Shown in pieces: positions 44,901 to 53,824 of a DNA stretch of 64,000 bases. A program made the position numbers and the translations under genes. The DNA is from Deltaproteobacteria bacterium (lineage in GTDB: Bacteria > Desulfobacterota > Desulfobacteria > Desulfobacterales > Desulfosarcinaceae): contig JAKALP010000001.1 in assembly GCA_021824175.1 (NCBI GenBank), forward strand, positions 124,001-188,000, in the 5' to 3' direction. Within the stretch, counting starts at the first letter, position 1. The number at the start of each line of letters is the position of its first letter. The notes under the pieces were generated by a model. That model worked only from the letters and a program-made list of their open reading frames with translations, searched no databases and had not been told where the DNA came from.

Positions 44901-45734
44901 TCATGGAGACTGAACCCCCAACTGCTCGGCAAGCATCTTCGCATTGCGCGGCGCCTGGCCCCGCACATGGTTGTTGAAGAAGATGATGCCGTCGCGGGCC
45001 TGGGCCGCCATCCGTGGGATCTTCTCCTGGCTCCAGGGTTGCAGTTCGGCGGAAGTATAGAGGTAGTCGAACTGCTTTTGCATGTCACCCGAGCGCCAGC
45101 CTTTGGCATTGCGGCCGTGAAAGCGGAGGTAGAAGAGATCCGGGTTGGTCACCACGTCCAGGCTGGGAAAGAGATAGGGCAGGTCGGGCACATCCACGGC
45201 CACCAGGGGCACGCGCCGCTTTTGCAGCTCGGCAAAGACCCGCTCCTCGGCCCAGGAGCGGTGACGGAACTCCACGGCCACGGGCAGGCCGTTCAAGGCA
45301 TCCAGTAAAAGGGCCAGGTAGCGGCGGTTCTCTTCGGTGCGCTGAAAGGCGGCCGGCAGTTGCGCCAGCAGGGCCGTCAGCCGGCCGGCCTGGACCAGCG
45401 GCGCGATGCCTTCGCGGAACTGGGCCACCTGGCCGCGCCAGCCATGGGGGTCGATTTCGTGGGTCATGGTGCGGGTCAGCTTGGCCGCGAATCCGAAGCC
45501 GGACGGGACCTTGGGCAGCATGCGTTCCAGGGCCGCGGCCTTGGGCATCTGATACCAGGTGTAGTTGAGCTCGGTGATGGAGAAGTGTTTCGCATACAGG
45601 GCGAGCATCTCCTTGGCCGGCGTGCCGGGCGGATAAAATCCCGCGTCATTCCACTCCGGATAGGAGTAGCCGCTGGTGCCGACCCGCAGACGGCCGGCGG
45701 AGATTTGTGTCTTGGTTGTTGATGCTTCTTGCAT
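44901..45734 (-). CDS. DUF72 family protein
   Basis: 277 residues, TIM-barrel-like. Family landmarks are RVGTSGYSYPEWNDAGFYP (18-36), SITELNYTWYQMP (first strand pair), FGFAAKLTRTMTHE, VAVEFRHRSW, DLFYLRFHGRN and the C-terminal IIFFNNHVRGQAPRNA. Biochemical role is not settled; some members sit beside DNA repair genes. It is downstream of lexA by 95 bp and upstream of imuB on the same strand, so it probably belongs to the SOS cassette. Confidence 0.92.
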   Translation of the reverse strand: MQEASTTKTQISAGRLRVGTSGYSYPEWNDAGFYPPGTPAKEMLALYAKHFSITELNYTWYQMPKAAALERMLPKVPSGFGFAAKLTRTMTHEIDPHGWRGQVAQFREGIAPLVQAGRLTALLAQLPAAFQRTEENRRYLALLLDALNGLPVAVEFRHRSWAEERVFAELQKRRVPLVAVDVPDLPYLFPSLDVVTNPDLFYLRFHGRNAKGWRSGDMQKQFDYLYTSAELQPWSQEKIPRMAAQARDGIIFFNNHVRGQAPRNAKMLAEQLGVQSP

Positions 45735-45829
45735 GGCTTGTTATCTTCTACATTTTCTACCCCTCACCCCGGCATCGGAGAAAACTGGTCGGCTACGATC
45801 CACCAGCGGTTATTCTCCTTATTCTTCTC

Positions 45830-46456
45830 CTATGAACCCATCGTTCTCTGTATCCCGATCACCTTGCCCTGCACCAGTACTTCGTCGAAACCATAGAACA
45901 TGGGCTTGAAATCGGGATTGGCCGGCCGCAGTTCGATGCGATCCTGGTGCAGGAAGAAGTATTTGACCGTGGCCTCCTCATGGTGCACCAGGGCCACCAC
46001 GATTTCACCGTTGCTTGCATATTGGCGCGGGGCGCAGATGGCCAGATCGCCGTCCAGGATGGCGGCTTCGCGCATGGAGTCGCCCTTGACGCGCAGGGCA
46101 AAGAGGTTCGGTTGCTTGAACTGCTCGGTATCCAGCACCAGGGTGCCGTCCCACTCCTGCTGGGCGTACATGGGCAGGCCGGCTTGGACCCGGCCCACGA
46201 CGGGCACCTCGCGCCAGCGGTGCACGGCGGCGGTCTGCCGGTCCGGATTGAGCAGATAAACCGCACGGCTGTAGCGCCCCTCCCGTTTGACATACCCCTT
46301 TTCTTCCAAAACTTTGAGCCCCTGGGCCACGGCCGCGTGGCTGATACCCAGCTCACCGGCGGCCTGGCGCAGACTGGGCGCCCGGCCGCCGTCTTGAATG
46401 CTCCGGGTCAGGTACTCGAACAGCTCCTGTTGTTTGGCGGTTAAGCGGGAAATCAT
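45830..46456 (-). CDS. lexA: LexA repressor of the SOS cassette
   Basis: 208 residues from the ATG at 46456 (GGAGGC upstream). The N-terminal winged helix shows SRLTAKQQELFEYLTRS and SLRQAAGELGISHAAVAQGLKVL. The autocleavage bond is Ala92-Gly93 (VQAGLP), with Ser127 (KGDSM) and Lys165 (EATVKYF) as the catalytic dyad. The recognition helix is unlike E. coli LexA, so its operator should differ; phased AATGTAA repeats in its own promoter are the candidate. It heads a minus-strand cassette with DUF72, imuB and dnaE2. Confidence 0.95.
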   Translation of the reverse strand: MISRLTAKQQELFEYLTRSIQDGGRAPSLRQAAGELGISHAAVAQGLKVLEEKGYVKREGRYSRAVYLLNPDRQTAAVHRWREVPVVGRVQAGLPMYAQQEWDGTLVLDTEQFKQPNLFALRVKGDSMREAAILDGDLAICAPRQYASNGEIVVALVHHEEATVKYFFLHQDRIELRPANPDFKPMFYGFDEVLVQGKVIGIQRTMGS

Positions 46457-46493
46457 GGAGGCTCCTTTCGATTCGCACCTGCGATTCAACTCC

Positions 46494-46553
46494 ACTATAA
46501 TCGACAAAATGTAAATGTCAATGTAAAGTTTAATGTAATTTTTGTTTTACATT
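46494..46553 (-). promoter_or_regulatory. lexA promoter and candidate LexA operators
   Basis: On the minus strand TTGACA (46521-46516), 16 nt, TATAGT (46499-46494). It is overlapped by three AATGTAA copies starting at 46508, 46520 and 46532, exactly 12 bp apart, plus an inverted TTACATT at 46547-46553. The pattern suggests cooperative binding and autorepression by LexA. Confidence 0.7.
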
Positions 46554-46731
46554 CTGGATGTGATCTGGCCGGACCGCGCCACCGTGGAAATTTTGTGGGT
46601 ATTCAATAACCTTCTGGAGCGGCGCCCTCTTTACAGCCGTGGCACTGATCGGATATCTCTGCACGAAGAAAATGTTTAAAAACCTGGTGCCTGTTCTGTT
46701 TGAAGATAGGCGGCCGGATGACGGACTCCCC

Positions 46732-47571
46732 ATGAGTGATGCAAAAAACAATGAAGATTTGTTGAAACAACATTACGGCCGTCCCGATTTGGCGCAAACG
46801 CTGTTTGAAGCCCTGGCTCAAGCGGGCCGCAAGATCAGCTCCTATAAAGATACCGCCGCTTTTGACGAATTCCATATGCGGGGTCGGGAAGCCACGCTGG
46901 AACTGGCCCGTTTGGCCGGTCTGCGACCCGGTCAGCGCGTCCTTGATCTGGGGTGCGGCCTGGGCGGCCCGAGCCGCCTGCTGGCCGCCGAGTTTGGTTG
47001 CCAGGTTCAGGGCATCGATCTGATGGCGGAATTCATCCAGGTCGCCACGCGTTTGACCCAAATGGTCGGCCTGGAAGAAAAGGTCTCTTTCCAACAAGGA
47101 AATATGCTGGAGTTGCCTTACGATGACGGCGCGTTCGATGTGGCCTGGTCCCAGCACACGTTCATGAACATCGAGGATAAGCTTCGTCTTGCGGCCCAGA
47201 TCCAGCGTGTGCTCAAGGTTGATGGAATGTTGGCCATGTATGAGATTTTCCGCGGCCAAGCGCCGCCCATTCATTACCCCGTCCAGTGGGCCGGCGACGC
47301 GTCCACCAATTTTTTGATCTCCCTGGAAGAAATGCTTCTCTTGCTACAGGATGCCGGATTTAAAACAGTTCACCAGCAAGATGTCACCCAGGCCTGCTGC
47401 CAGTGGTTCGAGGCCCTGATCCACCAGATGCAAAACCGGCCCCGGCAGAGCCCGCCGATTGGTCTTAATTTGGTGATCGGCCCCGGCGCGGCCGAAAAGG
47501 CGCGCAACACCGGGCGCAATTTACGGGAAAACCGCATTCAGGTGGCTTATCTCGTCTTGACCAGAACATAG
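46732..47571 (+). CDS. SAM-dependent methyltransferase
   Basis: 280 residues from the ATG at 46732; an open GTG at 46639 would add 31 residues without family likeness. Class I fold: motif I RVLDLGCGLGGPSRLLAAEF (about 66-85), then IDLMAEFIQVA, FDVAWSQHTFMNI and the post-I segments. It resembles the sarcosine/dimethylglycine and tocopherol-type small-molecule methyltransferases, with a long C-terminal substrate region. Divergent from lexA by about 275 bp. Substrate unknown. Confidence 0.88.
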   Translation: MSDAKNNEDLLKQHYGRPDLAQTLFEALAQAGRKISSYKDTAAFDEFHMRGREATLELARLAGLRPGQRVLDLGCGLGGPSRLLAAEFGCQVQGIDLMAEFIQVATRLTQMVGLEEKVSFQQGNMLELPYDDGAFDVAWSQHTFMNIEDKLRLAAQIQRVLKVDGMLAMYEIFRGQAPPIHYPVQWAGDASTNFLISLEEMLLLLQDAGFKTVHQQDVTQACCQWFEALIHQMQNRPRQSPPIGLNLVIGPGAAEKARNTGRNLRENRIQVAYLVLTRT

Positions 47572-47718
47572 AGCCTGGGCCACCCCGACCGGATTTGATC
47601 AGCCCAATATCCTGATCCCGCGATTTTAATCTCCCTGGGCGCGCATCCCCACATGCACTCTTCCTAAAGAGTTGCGGATCAATTTATCTTCGACATTTTG
47701 GCCGCGATGCGCGCACAG

Positions 47719-48444
47719 CTATCCAGCAGTGGGGCTCCCATATTTCAGCGTGCCGTCCGCAATGGCTTTCTCAATAATCGACCGGGGGATGCCCTTTTGG
47801 GCTGCTTGGATATAATGAGGGTCTTTGGCCATCTGCCGCCAAGCCTGCACCGTGTCAAAGCTGACTCTGCGGATTATCCAATTGGCAATGAATGCCGGTG
47901 CAAATCCGGCGGGATCGCTGAAAGCCGTATAGCTCACCTGGGTCTTGTCGCGACTGAGCATCGTCAGTTCAAAGGTGCCGGAGAATTTGTTCATCCGCAC
48001 ACCGTTCGCCTTGGCATAGGGCCGGTCGATGGAATTCAGTGTCGTGGTGCAACTGCCCTTGCTCAGATCGTAGGTGGTTATGGATTCAATGATCGCCCAG
48101 CGATCCGGTTGGCCGATGACGGGGATGTTCTGATCGTAGTAGAGCACGCGGTGGAATTCATCCGTTTTATCCAAGAGGGTTGCTTGCTTGCATTGGTACA
48201 TCCATTTTGGGAAATTGGGAATGTCCATCAATACTTCCAGGAGAACACCCATGGGTGCGTCGATGACGGTCACTGCTTTGGTTTCCTGGTATTTGGAATC
48301 CGCGACGCTGTGCTCATAGCCGACAATGCCGTCGGCCTCCCTCCATTTCTTCCAGCTGATCTTACCAGCGGCAAGGGCGGGAGCGGCCATAAATAAAACC
48401 AATACCGTTATGCCCAATACTGCTCGCTGAAACTTGTTATTCAT
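47719..48444 (-). CDS. Exported START-domain-like lipid-binding protein
   Basis: 241 residues from the ATG at 48444, which has a strong AGGAGG. A Sec signal (MNNKFQRAVLGITVLVLFMAAPALA) is followed by a START/polyketide-cyclase-like fold: a long first strand (WREADGIVGYEHSVADSKYQETKAV), an acidic cavity helix (LLEVLMDIPNFPKWMYQCKQA) and the C-terminal helix with FDTVQAWRQMAKDP. Family members bind or carry lipids or hydrophobic ligands. Periplasmic. No partner genes nearby. Confidence 0.8.
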   Translation of the reverse strand: MNNKFQRAVLGITVLVLFMAAPALAAGKISWKKWREADGIVGYEHSVADSKYQETKAVTVIDAPMGVLLEVLMDIPNFPKWMYQCKQATLLDKTDEFHRVLYYDQNIPVIGQPDRWAIIESITTYDLSKGSCTTTLNSIDRPYAKANGVRMNKFSGTFELTMLSRDKTQVSYTAFSDPAGFAPAFIANWIIRRVSFDTVQAWRQMAKDPHYIQAAQKGIPRSIIEKAIADGTLKYGSPTAG

Positions 48445-48799
48445 GTGGACCTCCTTTTTCATCCTGCGCGTTGGGAAAACGGTGCCAACGCCTTCCTCTC
48501 CCAAGATAGCCTCCTTTCAGATTAAATATGGTGCACGATTTGCGGGATGTGAACGCGCCTGACCGAATTAAAACCACATCATGGCCGCATCGGAGTCTGG
48601 CTTCCAGGCGGAACGGAAACCTTGTCCGGATATAAATATGTTTCAAGTAATTATCCCGCCGAGCCGATAATACCAGCGAGGCTCTCCAGGGAGTGGTTGA
48701 AGAGGGGCCGTTGACGGTTCGAGCGGCCGCCCCGATTTAACCATTTGAAATTTAGATCTATTTTTGTGATTGGCAGGAAGTCGCGGCGGAAATAGCACC

Positions 48800-50194
48800 A
48801 TGTTTGCAAAACGGTTTGTCGGAATCATTGCGGTCCACAACGATGAAGTCCTGTGGATTGCGGGCCGGTCGCCGGAGGCCGGGCGCTGCGTGCTGCGTCT
48901 GCCTTTGACGCAGGTGCTGGCCGCGGACGGCGTGGTAGCGGGCCAGATCCCCAAAATGTTTCAGGGTCCCTACAAGACCCTGTGCATTGTCCCGGACCAT
49001 TGGTTTGGCACGGCGCGTTATCCGTTTCAATCCACGCGGCCGGCGCTCATCGAGCCGTTCCTGGAGCGCAAATTGATTGCCACTTTTCCCGAACGCAGAC
49101 AGGTCCGCCATTTCTTCAACTACACGCATCTGGGCGCGGCGGAGGCCGAAGGCTTGCTGACCTATTTTCTGCAGGATGAAAAAGGCTATCAGCTTTACCA
49201 TGCCTTGGCCAAAATGGATGCCGCCCCCCGGCTGATCACCTCTCCGGCCTTTTTGTGGAAGGAGCGTCTGGCCCAGGCGGCCGTGGAGTTCCACCGCGAA
49301 GGCACCCTGTTGATTCATATGGGCAGCCGGGAATGCATGCTCTATTTCTATTTCAAGGGCAACTTCGTATTTTCGCGCGATGTGGTGCTCTCCGAGGCCC
49401 AGGACCGCCTCGAAGCCCTGACCTTTGAAATCAATCAATCCCTGTACATGTTTTCCCAGAAGACCAAAAGTGAGTTGAGCCGGGTCTATCTGCTGGCCTG
49501 CGCCTCGGACAGTTGCGAAATGTTCGCCCAAGTCCTGGGCCGTGAAGTAATCGACCTGCGGCCGCTGCTGGAAAACGCCCAGACCATGGCCATCGAAGCC
49601 GCCCCCTTTTTGGACGGTGCGCTGCGGTTCACGGATCTATCCTATCAGGCGCCCTATTTCAGCATCACCCATCGCCGGGTCAAACAGGAGCTGGAATGGG
49701 AGCCGGTGCAGTGGGCCGGCATCCTTGTCGGCGCTTTGCTGTTGCTGCCCCTGGCGGGGGAGAATTGGATGCTGGGCCAGTTGCAGCGCCGGGAAATCGC
49801 GGAGCAGCAAATGGTGCAGCAGCGGATGGTCGCGGCCGGCGCGGGCATGGGGCAATACGAACAGGCGTTGGACTCGGTACTGGCCGTGACCGAAAAACCC
49901 GCCTGCGGAGAGACCCTGCGGCGCGTGATGTCCAGTCTGCCCAGCGGTGTCCAGTTGCAGGCATTAAACATCGCTTTGGAAGAGCAGCCGGCCCTGACCC
50001 TCAATGCGTCCGTGCAGGCGCAGGATTCCGAGCAGTTGAAATCGCTGCTGGAACAATTGGTGGCCCGGTTGAAGAAGAACCTGGGAACCCGTCAAGAGAT
50101 TTCCATCCATAATATCAACATCAGCGTGGATGCGGCCGAGGAGGCCGATCGATCACAAAAGTATCTGATTGCCATGCGGTTGGAGCTGACATGA
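48800..50194 (+). CDS. mshI: MshI/PilM-PilN-like pilus assembly protein
   Basis: 464 residues. The N-terminal half resembles the PilM/GspL actin-like fold (VGIIAVHNDEVLWIAGRS, then LLIHMGSRECMLYFYFKGNFVFSRDVVL). A membrane helix near 305-325 (WAGILVGALLLLPLAG) follows, then a periplasmic PilN-like region. It thus fuses the roles of PilM and PilN, as in MSHA and GspL. First gene of a + strand operon (I-J-K-L) with 4-bp overlaps. ATG 48800 is chosen over a start at 48770, which lacks family likeness. Confidence 0.75.
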   Translation: MFAKRFVGIIAVHNDEVLWIAGRSPEAGRCVLRLPLTQVLAADGVVAGQIPKMFQGPYKTLCIVPDHWFGTARYPFQSTRPALIEPFLERKLIATFPERRQVRHFFNYTHLGAAEAEGLLTYFLQDEKGYQLYHALAKMDAAPRLITSPAFLWKERLAQAAVEFHREGTLLIHMGSRECMLYFYFKGNFVFSRDVVLSEAQDRLEALTFEINQSLYMFSQKTKSELSRVYLLACASDSCEMFAQVLGREVIDLRPLLENAQTMAIEAAPFLDGALRFTDLSYQAPYFSITHRRVKQELEWEPVQWAGILVGALLLLPLAGENWMLGQLQRREIAEQQMVQQRMVAAGAGMGQYEQALDSVLAVTEKPACGETLRRVMSSLPSGVQLQALNIALEEQPALTLNASVQAQDSEQLKSLLEQLVARLKKNLGTRQEISIHNINISVDAAEEADRSQKYLIAMRLELT

Positions 50195-50763
50195 ATTCGA
50201 AAATGAAATTGCGTTGGATGGTGGTAGCGGGAATCTGGGGCTTGGCCCTGGTGATGACGTTGTGGAACACCCTGCGCATCGACGATGTGGCCAGGGCCAG
50301 GGACAAGAGTGAGCAGATCCGTAAGGAGATCGCTTTTCAACATCAAAATGCTCAGACCCTCAGCCGCCTCCTCAAGTTCCATGATGCCTTGTATCTGCGC
50401 GTGGAGTCGGTGGATCTGGGGATCGTATCGGTGCGCGGCCGGGTCCAGGCTTTGGCGGCGGCCTTTGATCTGCAAGGATTTTCAATGCTGCCCGAAGCCG
50501 GGCAGATCACCGAAGAACTCGTCCCGTTCCATTTGAGTATGCAGGGGAGCATGGCCAATGTGGCCGGGTTTTTAACCGCCTTGCAGAAATTCTCCTACCT
50601 CCAGGTACGGCAGGCGAGCGTTAAAACAGCCAGGGAGGCCGGTGCCATCGAGCTGGAGTTTGATTTATCGCTTCATTATCAGACGACTTCGCCACCGGAT
50701 GAAACCGAGGCGGTCTCCATGGGCACACTCGACCCATTGATGACGGGAAAGGGGCGCCTATGA
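50191..50763 (+). CDS. mshJ: MshJ/PilO-like inner-membrane pilus protein
   Basis: 190 residues with one N-terminal membrane helix (about 9-26, WMVVAGIWGLALVMTLW), a coiled-coil stretch (RARDKSEQIRKEIAFQHQN) and a ferredoxin-like periplasmic domain (EELVPFHLSMQGSMANVAGFLTALQKF). This matches the PilO/GspM layout. Overlaps mshI by 4 bp (ATGA). Identity rests on layout and position. Confidence 0.7.
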   Translation: MNSKMKLRWMVVAGIWGLALVMTLWNTLRIDDVARARDKSEQIRKEIAFQHQNAQTLSRLLKFHDALYLRVESVDLGIVSVRGRVQALAAAFDLQGFSMLPEAGQITEELVPFHLSMQGSMANVAGFLTALQKFSYLQVRQASVKTAREAGAIELEFDLSLHYQTTSPPDETEAVSMGTLDPLMTGKGRL

Positions 50764-51263
50764 AGAATTTCGGCGGCAAACAACGGTTGTACATGGGGGG
50801 CTGGGTGCTGGCGGCCTTGGCGCTCATCGGTCTCAACGGTTTCAGCTATATGACCCTGGAAAGCAAACCCCTTCAGGGTAGTTCCGTGGCCATCCGCAAT
50901 CTGCGGCAGAAATTAACGCGTCTGGGCAGCGGGCGGGATTTGGGATCTGCCTCTGAAATGCTGATCTCCATGGTCACCCATCCACCGGCCGGCGCGGTTG
51001 CGTCAAAAGACGATCCGCAGCCCCAGGCCGTCGCGGACAAACCGGCCCTGCCGGTGTTGGCCGGCATCATGGTGTCGGCTGATCCATTCGGCGCTGTTTC
51101 CTACACGGCCGTAGTAAACGGCAAGGTGTGCCGTGAAAAGGATAAGATCATGGATTACGTGGTGGCGAAAATTACTACCGAAGGCATCGTCGTACAGCGT
51201 GACGGGCAGGAGTGGTTCATTCCCGGTCCAAAACCTTCCCATTGTGACGACAAAGGACATTAA
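50760..51263 (+). CDS. mshK: MshK/PilP/GspC-like periplasmic linker
   Basis: 167 residues: one N-terminal membrane helix (YMGGWVLAALALIGLNGFSYM), a proline/alanine linker and a small C-terminal beta domain (VLAGIMVSADPFGAVSYTAVVNGKV...) like the HR domain that contacts the secretin. It overlaps mshJ by 4 bp and precedes the secretin gene. Confidence 0.7.
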   Translation: MKNFGGKQRLYMGGWVLAALALIGLNGFSYMTLESKPLQGSSVAIRNLRQKLTRLGSGRDLGSASEMLISMVTHPPAGAVASKDDPQPQAVADKPALPVLAGIMVSADPFGAVSYTAVVNGKVCREKDKIMDYVVAKITTEGIVVQRDGQEWFIPGPKPSHCDDKGH

Positions 51264-51284
51264 AGGCCGGAGAAAGAGAAGTAT

Positions 51285-52799
51285 ATGCAAAACAAATTCC
51301 CGCAACACAAGAGATGGCGCCTCCCCTTGGTTGGTTTGGCCTGTTTAATCGCCTTCGGCGGATGCGCCACCCAAACGCCCAAGGGCCCCATGGTGCACGA
51401 AGACAAAGAAGTACTTCAAATGGAACCGGGCAAGGCGTTGAACCAGGCCAAACAGCAGCGCCGGCCGGGCCCGCCGCCCTTCACCGAGCAGATGGCGCCC
51501 ATGGACAAGGAAGTCAAAGCGCCGCCAATGCTTTACTCCCTGGTCTTTGACAAAGCGCCCCTGGGCGAAGTGATCGCCGCCATGACCAAGGATTCGACCT
51601 ATAACCTGTCGGTCGAGGCGGGCATTGATTTGAACATGCCGGTGACGGTCAAGCTCAACAATGTGACCTTGGAAGAGGCCCTGGACACCATCGTGGTCAA
51701 CGGCGCCGGCTATGCCTGGGCCATTGACCGGGGCACGCTCTCCATCAAACGGTTCGCCGAACGCATCTACCAATTGGATTGTCTCGACATGGTGGGGGAA
51801 ACCGTGGTGGATGTGGGCGGTGATATGCTGGGCTCGGGCGCGGAAGGCTCCGGGGTTTCCGGCAAGTATCAGATCAAAGGCAAAAAATCCGAGGAACATT
51901 CCGATCTCTGGTCGGCGGTGGAGCAGGCCCTGGGCGGGTTGAAATCCGAAGAAGGGGTTTTGCGGGTGAACCGCAACGCCGGAGTCATCTACATGGCGGA
52001 CACGCCCCGCCGGCTGGCGGCCATGGTGCGCTTTCTGGATGTGCTGACCGCCGCCATGAACCGCCAGGTCTTTGTGGAGGCCCGCATCATGGAGGTCAAG
52101 CTCACCGACGAGAGCAAATACGGCATCGACTGGACCCATTTAGACGTGGCCTTTACCTCCAGCCAAGGGGATCTGCCGGATATATTCCAACTGGGCTTCA
52201 ACAGTAACGGCAGCATTGCCAAGGGCGCCCAGTCCCAATTCCAGGCCCTGCTCGATTTTCTGCACACCCAAGGCGATGTGCGGGTGCTGTCCAATCCCCA
52301 TTTGACGGTCATGAACCGGCAGTCGGCTCTGCTGACGGTGGGGTATCAATTCCCCTACACCGATATCAACGGCGTGGACCGCGATGCTGAAACAGGTGTG
52401 ATCACCATCGGGACCACCATCCGGCGGGCGGTGCTCGGGCTGCAACTGGGCTTGACCACCCAGATTTCCGAGGATGGCATGATCACCTTCCATATCGTGC
52501 CGGCCCTGACCCGCATCGACCGGGAAGTGGAGTTGCAAATTCCCACCGGCATCTCCACCCAATCGGTTTCCAACCCGGTCATCGACCTGCAGGAACTGGC
52601 CACCACCGTGCGGGTGCGCGAAGGCCACTCCTTTGTGCTGGCCGGGTTGATCAACAAAATCCGCACGGTCAACCATGAGGGGTTGCCGTACCTGGGCCGT
52701 TTGCCGCTGATCGGCGGGCTGTTTAAACACCAGGACGAAAGCGAGGAACGGAGCGAACTGGTGATTTTTATTACGCCGTATATCCGGGAAGATGCGTAG
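51285..52799 (+). CDS. mshL: Secretin MshL (type II secretion/pilus outer-membrane pore)
   Basis: 504 residues, lipoprotein signal with lipobox AFGGC (about Cys27). The N-terminal domain (about 80-160) includes the STN-type LVFDKAPLGEVIAAMTKDSTYNLSVE. The secretin domain (about 265-500) contains NRQVFVEARIMEVKLTDESKYGIDW, GDVRVLSNPHLTVMN and the end EERSELVIFITPYI, all hallmarks. About 500 residues is the size of MshL, smaller than PilQ or GspD. GGAGAAAGAGAAG precedes the ATG. Confidence 0.9.
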   Translation: MQNKFPQHKRWRLPLVGLACLIAFGGCATQTPKGPMVHEDKEVLQMEPGKALNQAKQQRRPGPPPFTEQMAPMDKEVKAPPMLYSLVFDKAPLGEVIAAMTKDSTYNLSVEAGIDLNMPVTVKLNNVTLEEALDTIVVNGAGYAWAIDRGTLSIKRFAERIYQLDCLDMVGETVVDVGGDMLGSGAEGSGVSGKYQIKGKKSEEHSDLWSAVEQALGGLKSEEGVLRVNRNAGVIYMADTPRRLAAMVRFLDVLTAAMNRQVFVEARIMEVKLTDESKYGIDWTHLDVAFTSSQGDLPDIFQLGFNSNGSIAKGAQSQFQALLDFLHTQGDVRVLSNPHLTVMNRQSALLTVGYQFPYTDINGVDRDAETGVITIGTTIRRAVLGLQLGLTTQISEDGMITFHIVPALTRIDREVELQIPTGISTQSVSNPVIDLQELATTVRVREGHSFVLAGLINKIRTVNHEGLPYLGRLPLIGGLFKHQDESEERSELVIFITPYIREDA

Positions 52800-52802
52800 G
52801 CG

Positions 52803-53045
52803 GTGGTTGGTTGATTTGTTGATTTGTTGATTCGTTGATTCGTCACGAAGGTTGGGTTCATAGAAATTCCGCCAAGGCCGTCACCCCCGTCCCGCATAAA
52901 TACGGGACGGGGATGACGTTAACGGCCGCCGTGCTGCTTATTACGAGGGCACCAAAAGTGGAAAACGAGTTCACATCCAATGTTTTCCCAATCAACGAAT
53001 CAACGATTTAACGCATCAACGAGTCAACCAATCAACCAATCAACG
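52803..53045. repeat. Inverted pair of octamer arrays C (unit GTTGATTC)
   Basis: Left arm 52803-52842 (GTTGATTT twice, GTTGATTC twice). Right arm 52990-53045 (AATCAACG, AATCAACG, ATTTAACG, CATCAACG, AGTCAACC, AATCAACC, AATCAACG). Between the arms lies a hairpin GTCACCCCCGTCCCG/CGGGACGGGGATGAC (52879-52918). No gene. It separates the secretin and pilin genes. Confidence 0.85.
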
Positions 53046-53161
53046 ATACCGGTATCACGATCGATTAAAGTCGAACACCGACCGCGCCGATATATAAATA
53101 AACGGCCACCCGCGCAGAATCGTCCTGGGAGACCGCAACTAATTATTGGAGGAGCATAACC

Positions 53162-53746
53162 ATGTTGAGTCTGAAGAATTTGAAACGGGACCAGGCCGGT
53201 TTTACGCTGGTGGAAATTGCCATCGTCATGGTGATCATTGGCTTGCTGATCGGCGGCGTGCTTAAAGGGCAGGCCATGATCGAGAATGCCAAGGTCAAAC
53301 GGGTGGTCAAGCAGGCCGACGAATTGCGGGCGGCGGTCATGACTTTTTACGACAAATACGGCGTTTATCCCGGCGACAATAACCTGGCCAACGTGCCGCC
53401 GGGCAGCAACGGCACTGGCAACGGCAACGGCCAGATCGCCGGGGCCGAAGTCTTTAGAGCTTTCCTTGAGCTGAGTCTGGCTGAACTGATCAGCGGCACC
53501 TATGATGGGACCACCACTCTGCCCAAACACTCCTTTGGCGGCAACGTGGACGTGGTTTGGGTCAACCCGCCAGGCAACTCGACGCCGCCGGCTCACTATA
53601 TTCGTTATTATAACTTGCCAGGGGAAATCTGCCAGGAAATTGACCTTAAAAATGATGATGGAGACCCTGTCGCCGGAACCATCGTGAGCAGCAGCGGCGT
53701 TTATACGAAGGGCACGACGGTGCCCATCCTCTATGTCAAGTTCTAG
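53162..53746 (+). CDS. Type IV prepilin-like protein (major pseudopilin candidate)
   Basis: 194 residues. Prepilin peptidase site and helix QAGFTLVEIAIVMVIIGLLIGG, with cleavage after Gly14 and Glu at +5. The globular part is glycine/asparagine-rich (NGTGNGNG) and has a single Cys (EICQEI). GGAGGAG before the ATG gives the best ribosome site of the cluster, fitting a highly expressed pilin. It follows the secretin gene. Confidence 0.88.
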   Translation: MLSLKNLKRDQAGFTLVEIAIVMVIIGLLIGGVLKGQAMIENAKVKRVVKQADELRAAVMTFYDKYGVYPGDNNLANVPPGSNGTGNGNGQIAGAEVFRAFLELSLAELISGTYDGTTTLPKHSFGGNVDVVWVNPPGNSTPPAHYIRYYNLPGEICQEIDLKNDDGDPVAGTIVSSSGVYTKGTTVPILYVKF

Positions 53747-53824
53747 AGCGCTAATACTCGACGGGCCGAAGGGGTGCTTTAGCTGCATAACGCACCCTAA
53801 GCCACTCTCCTGATAGAGGCCCTC

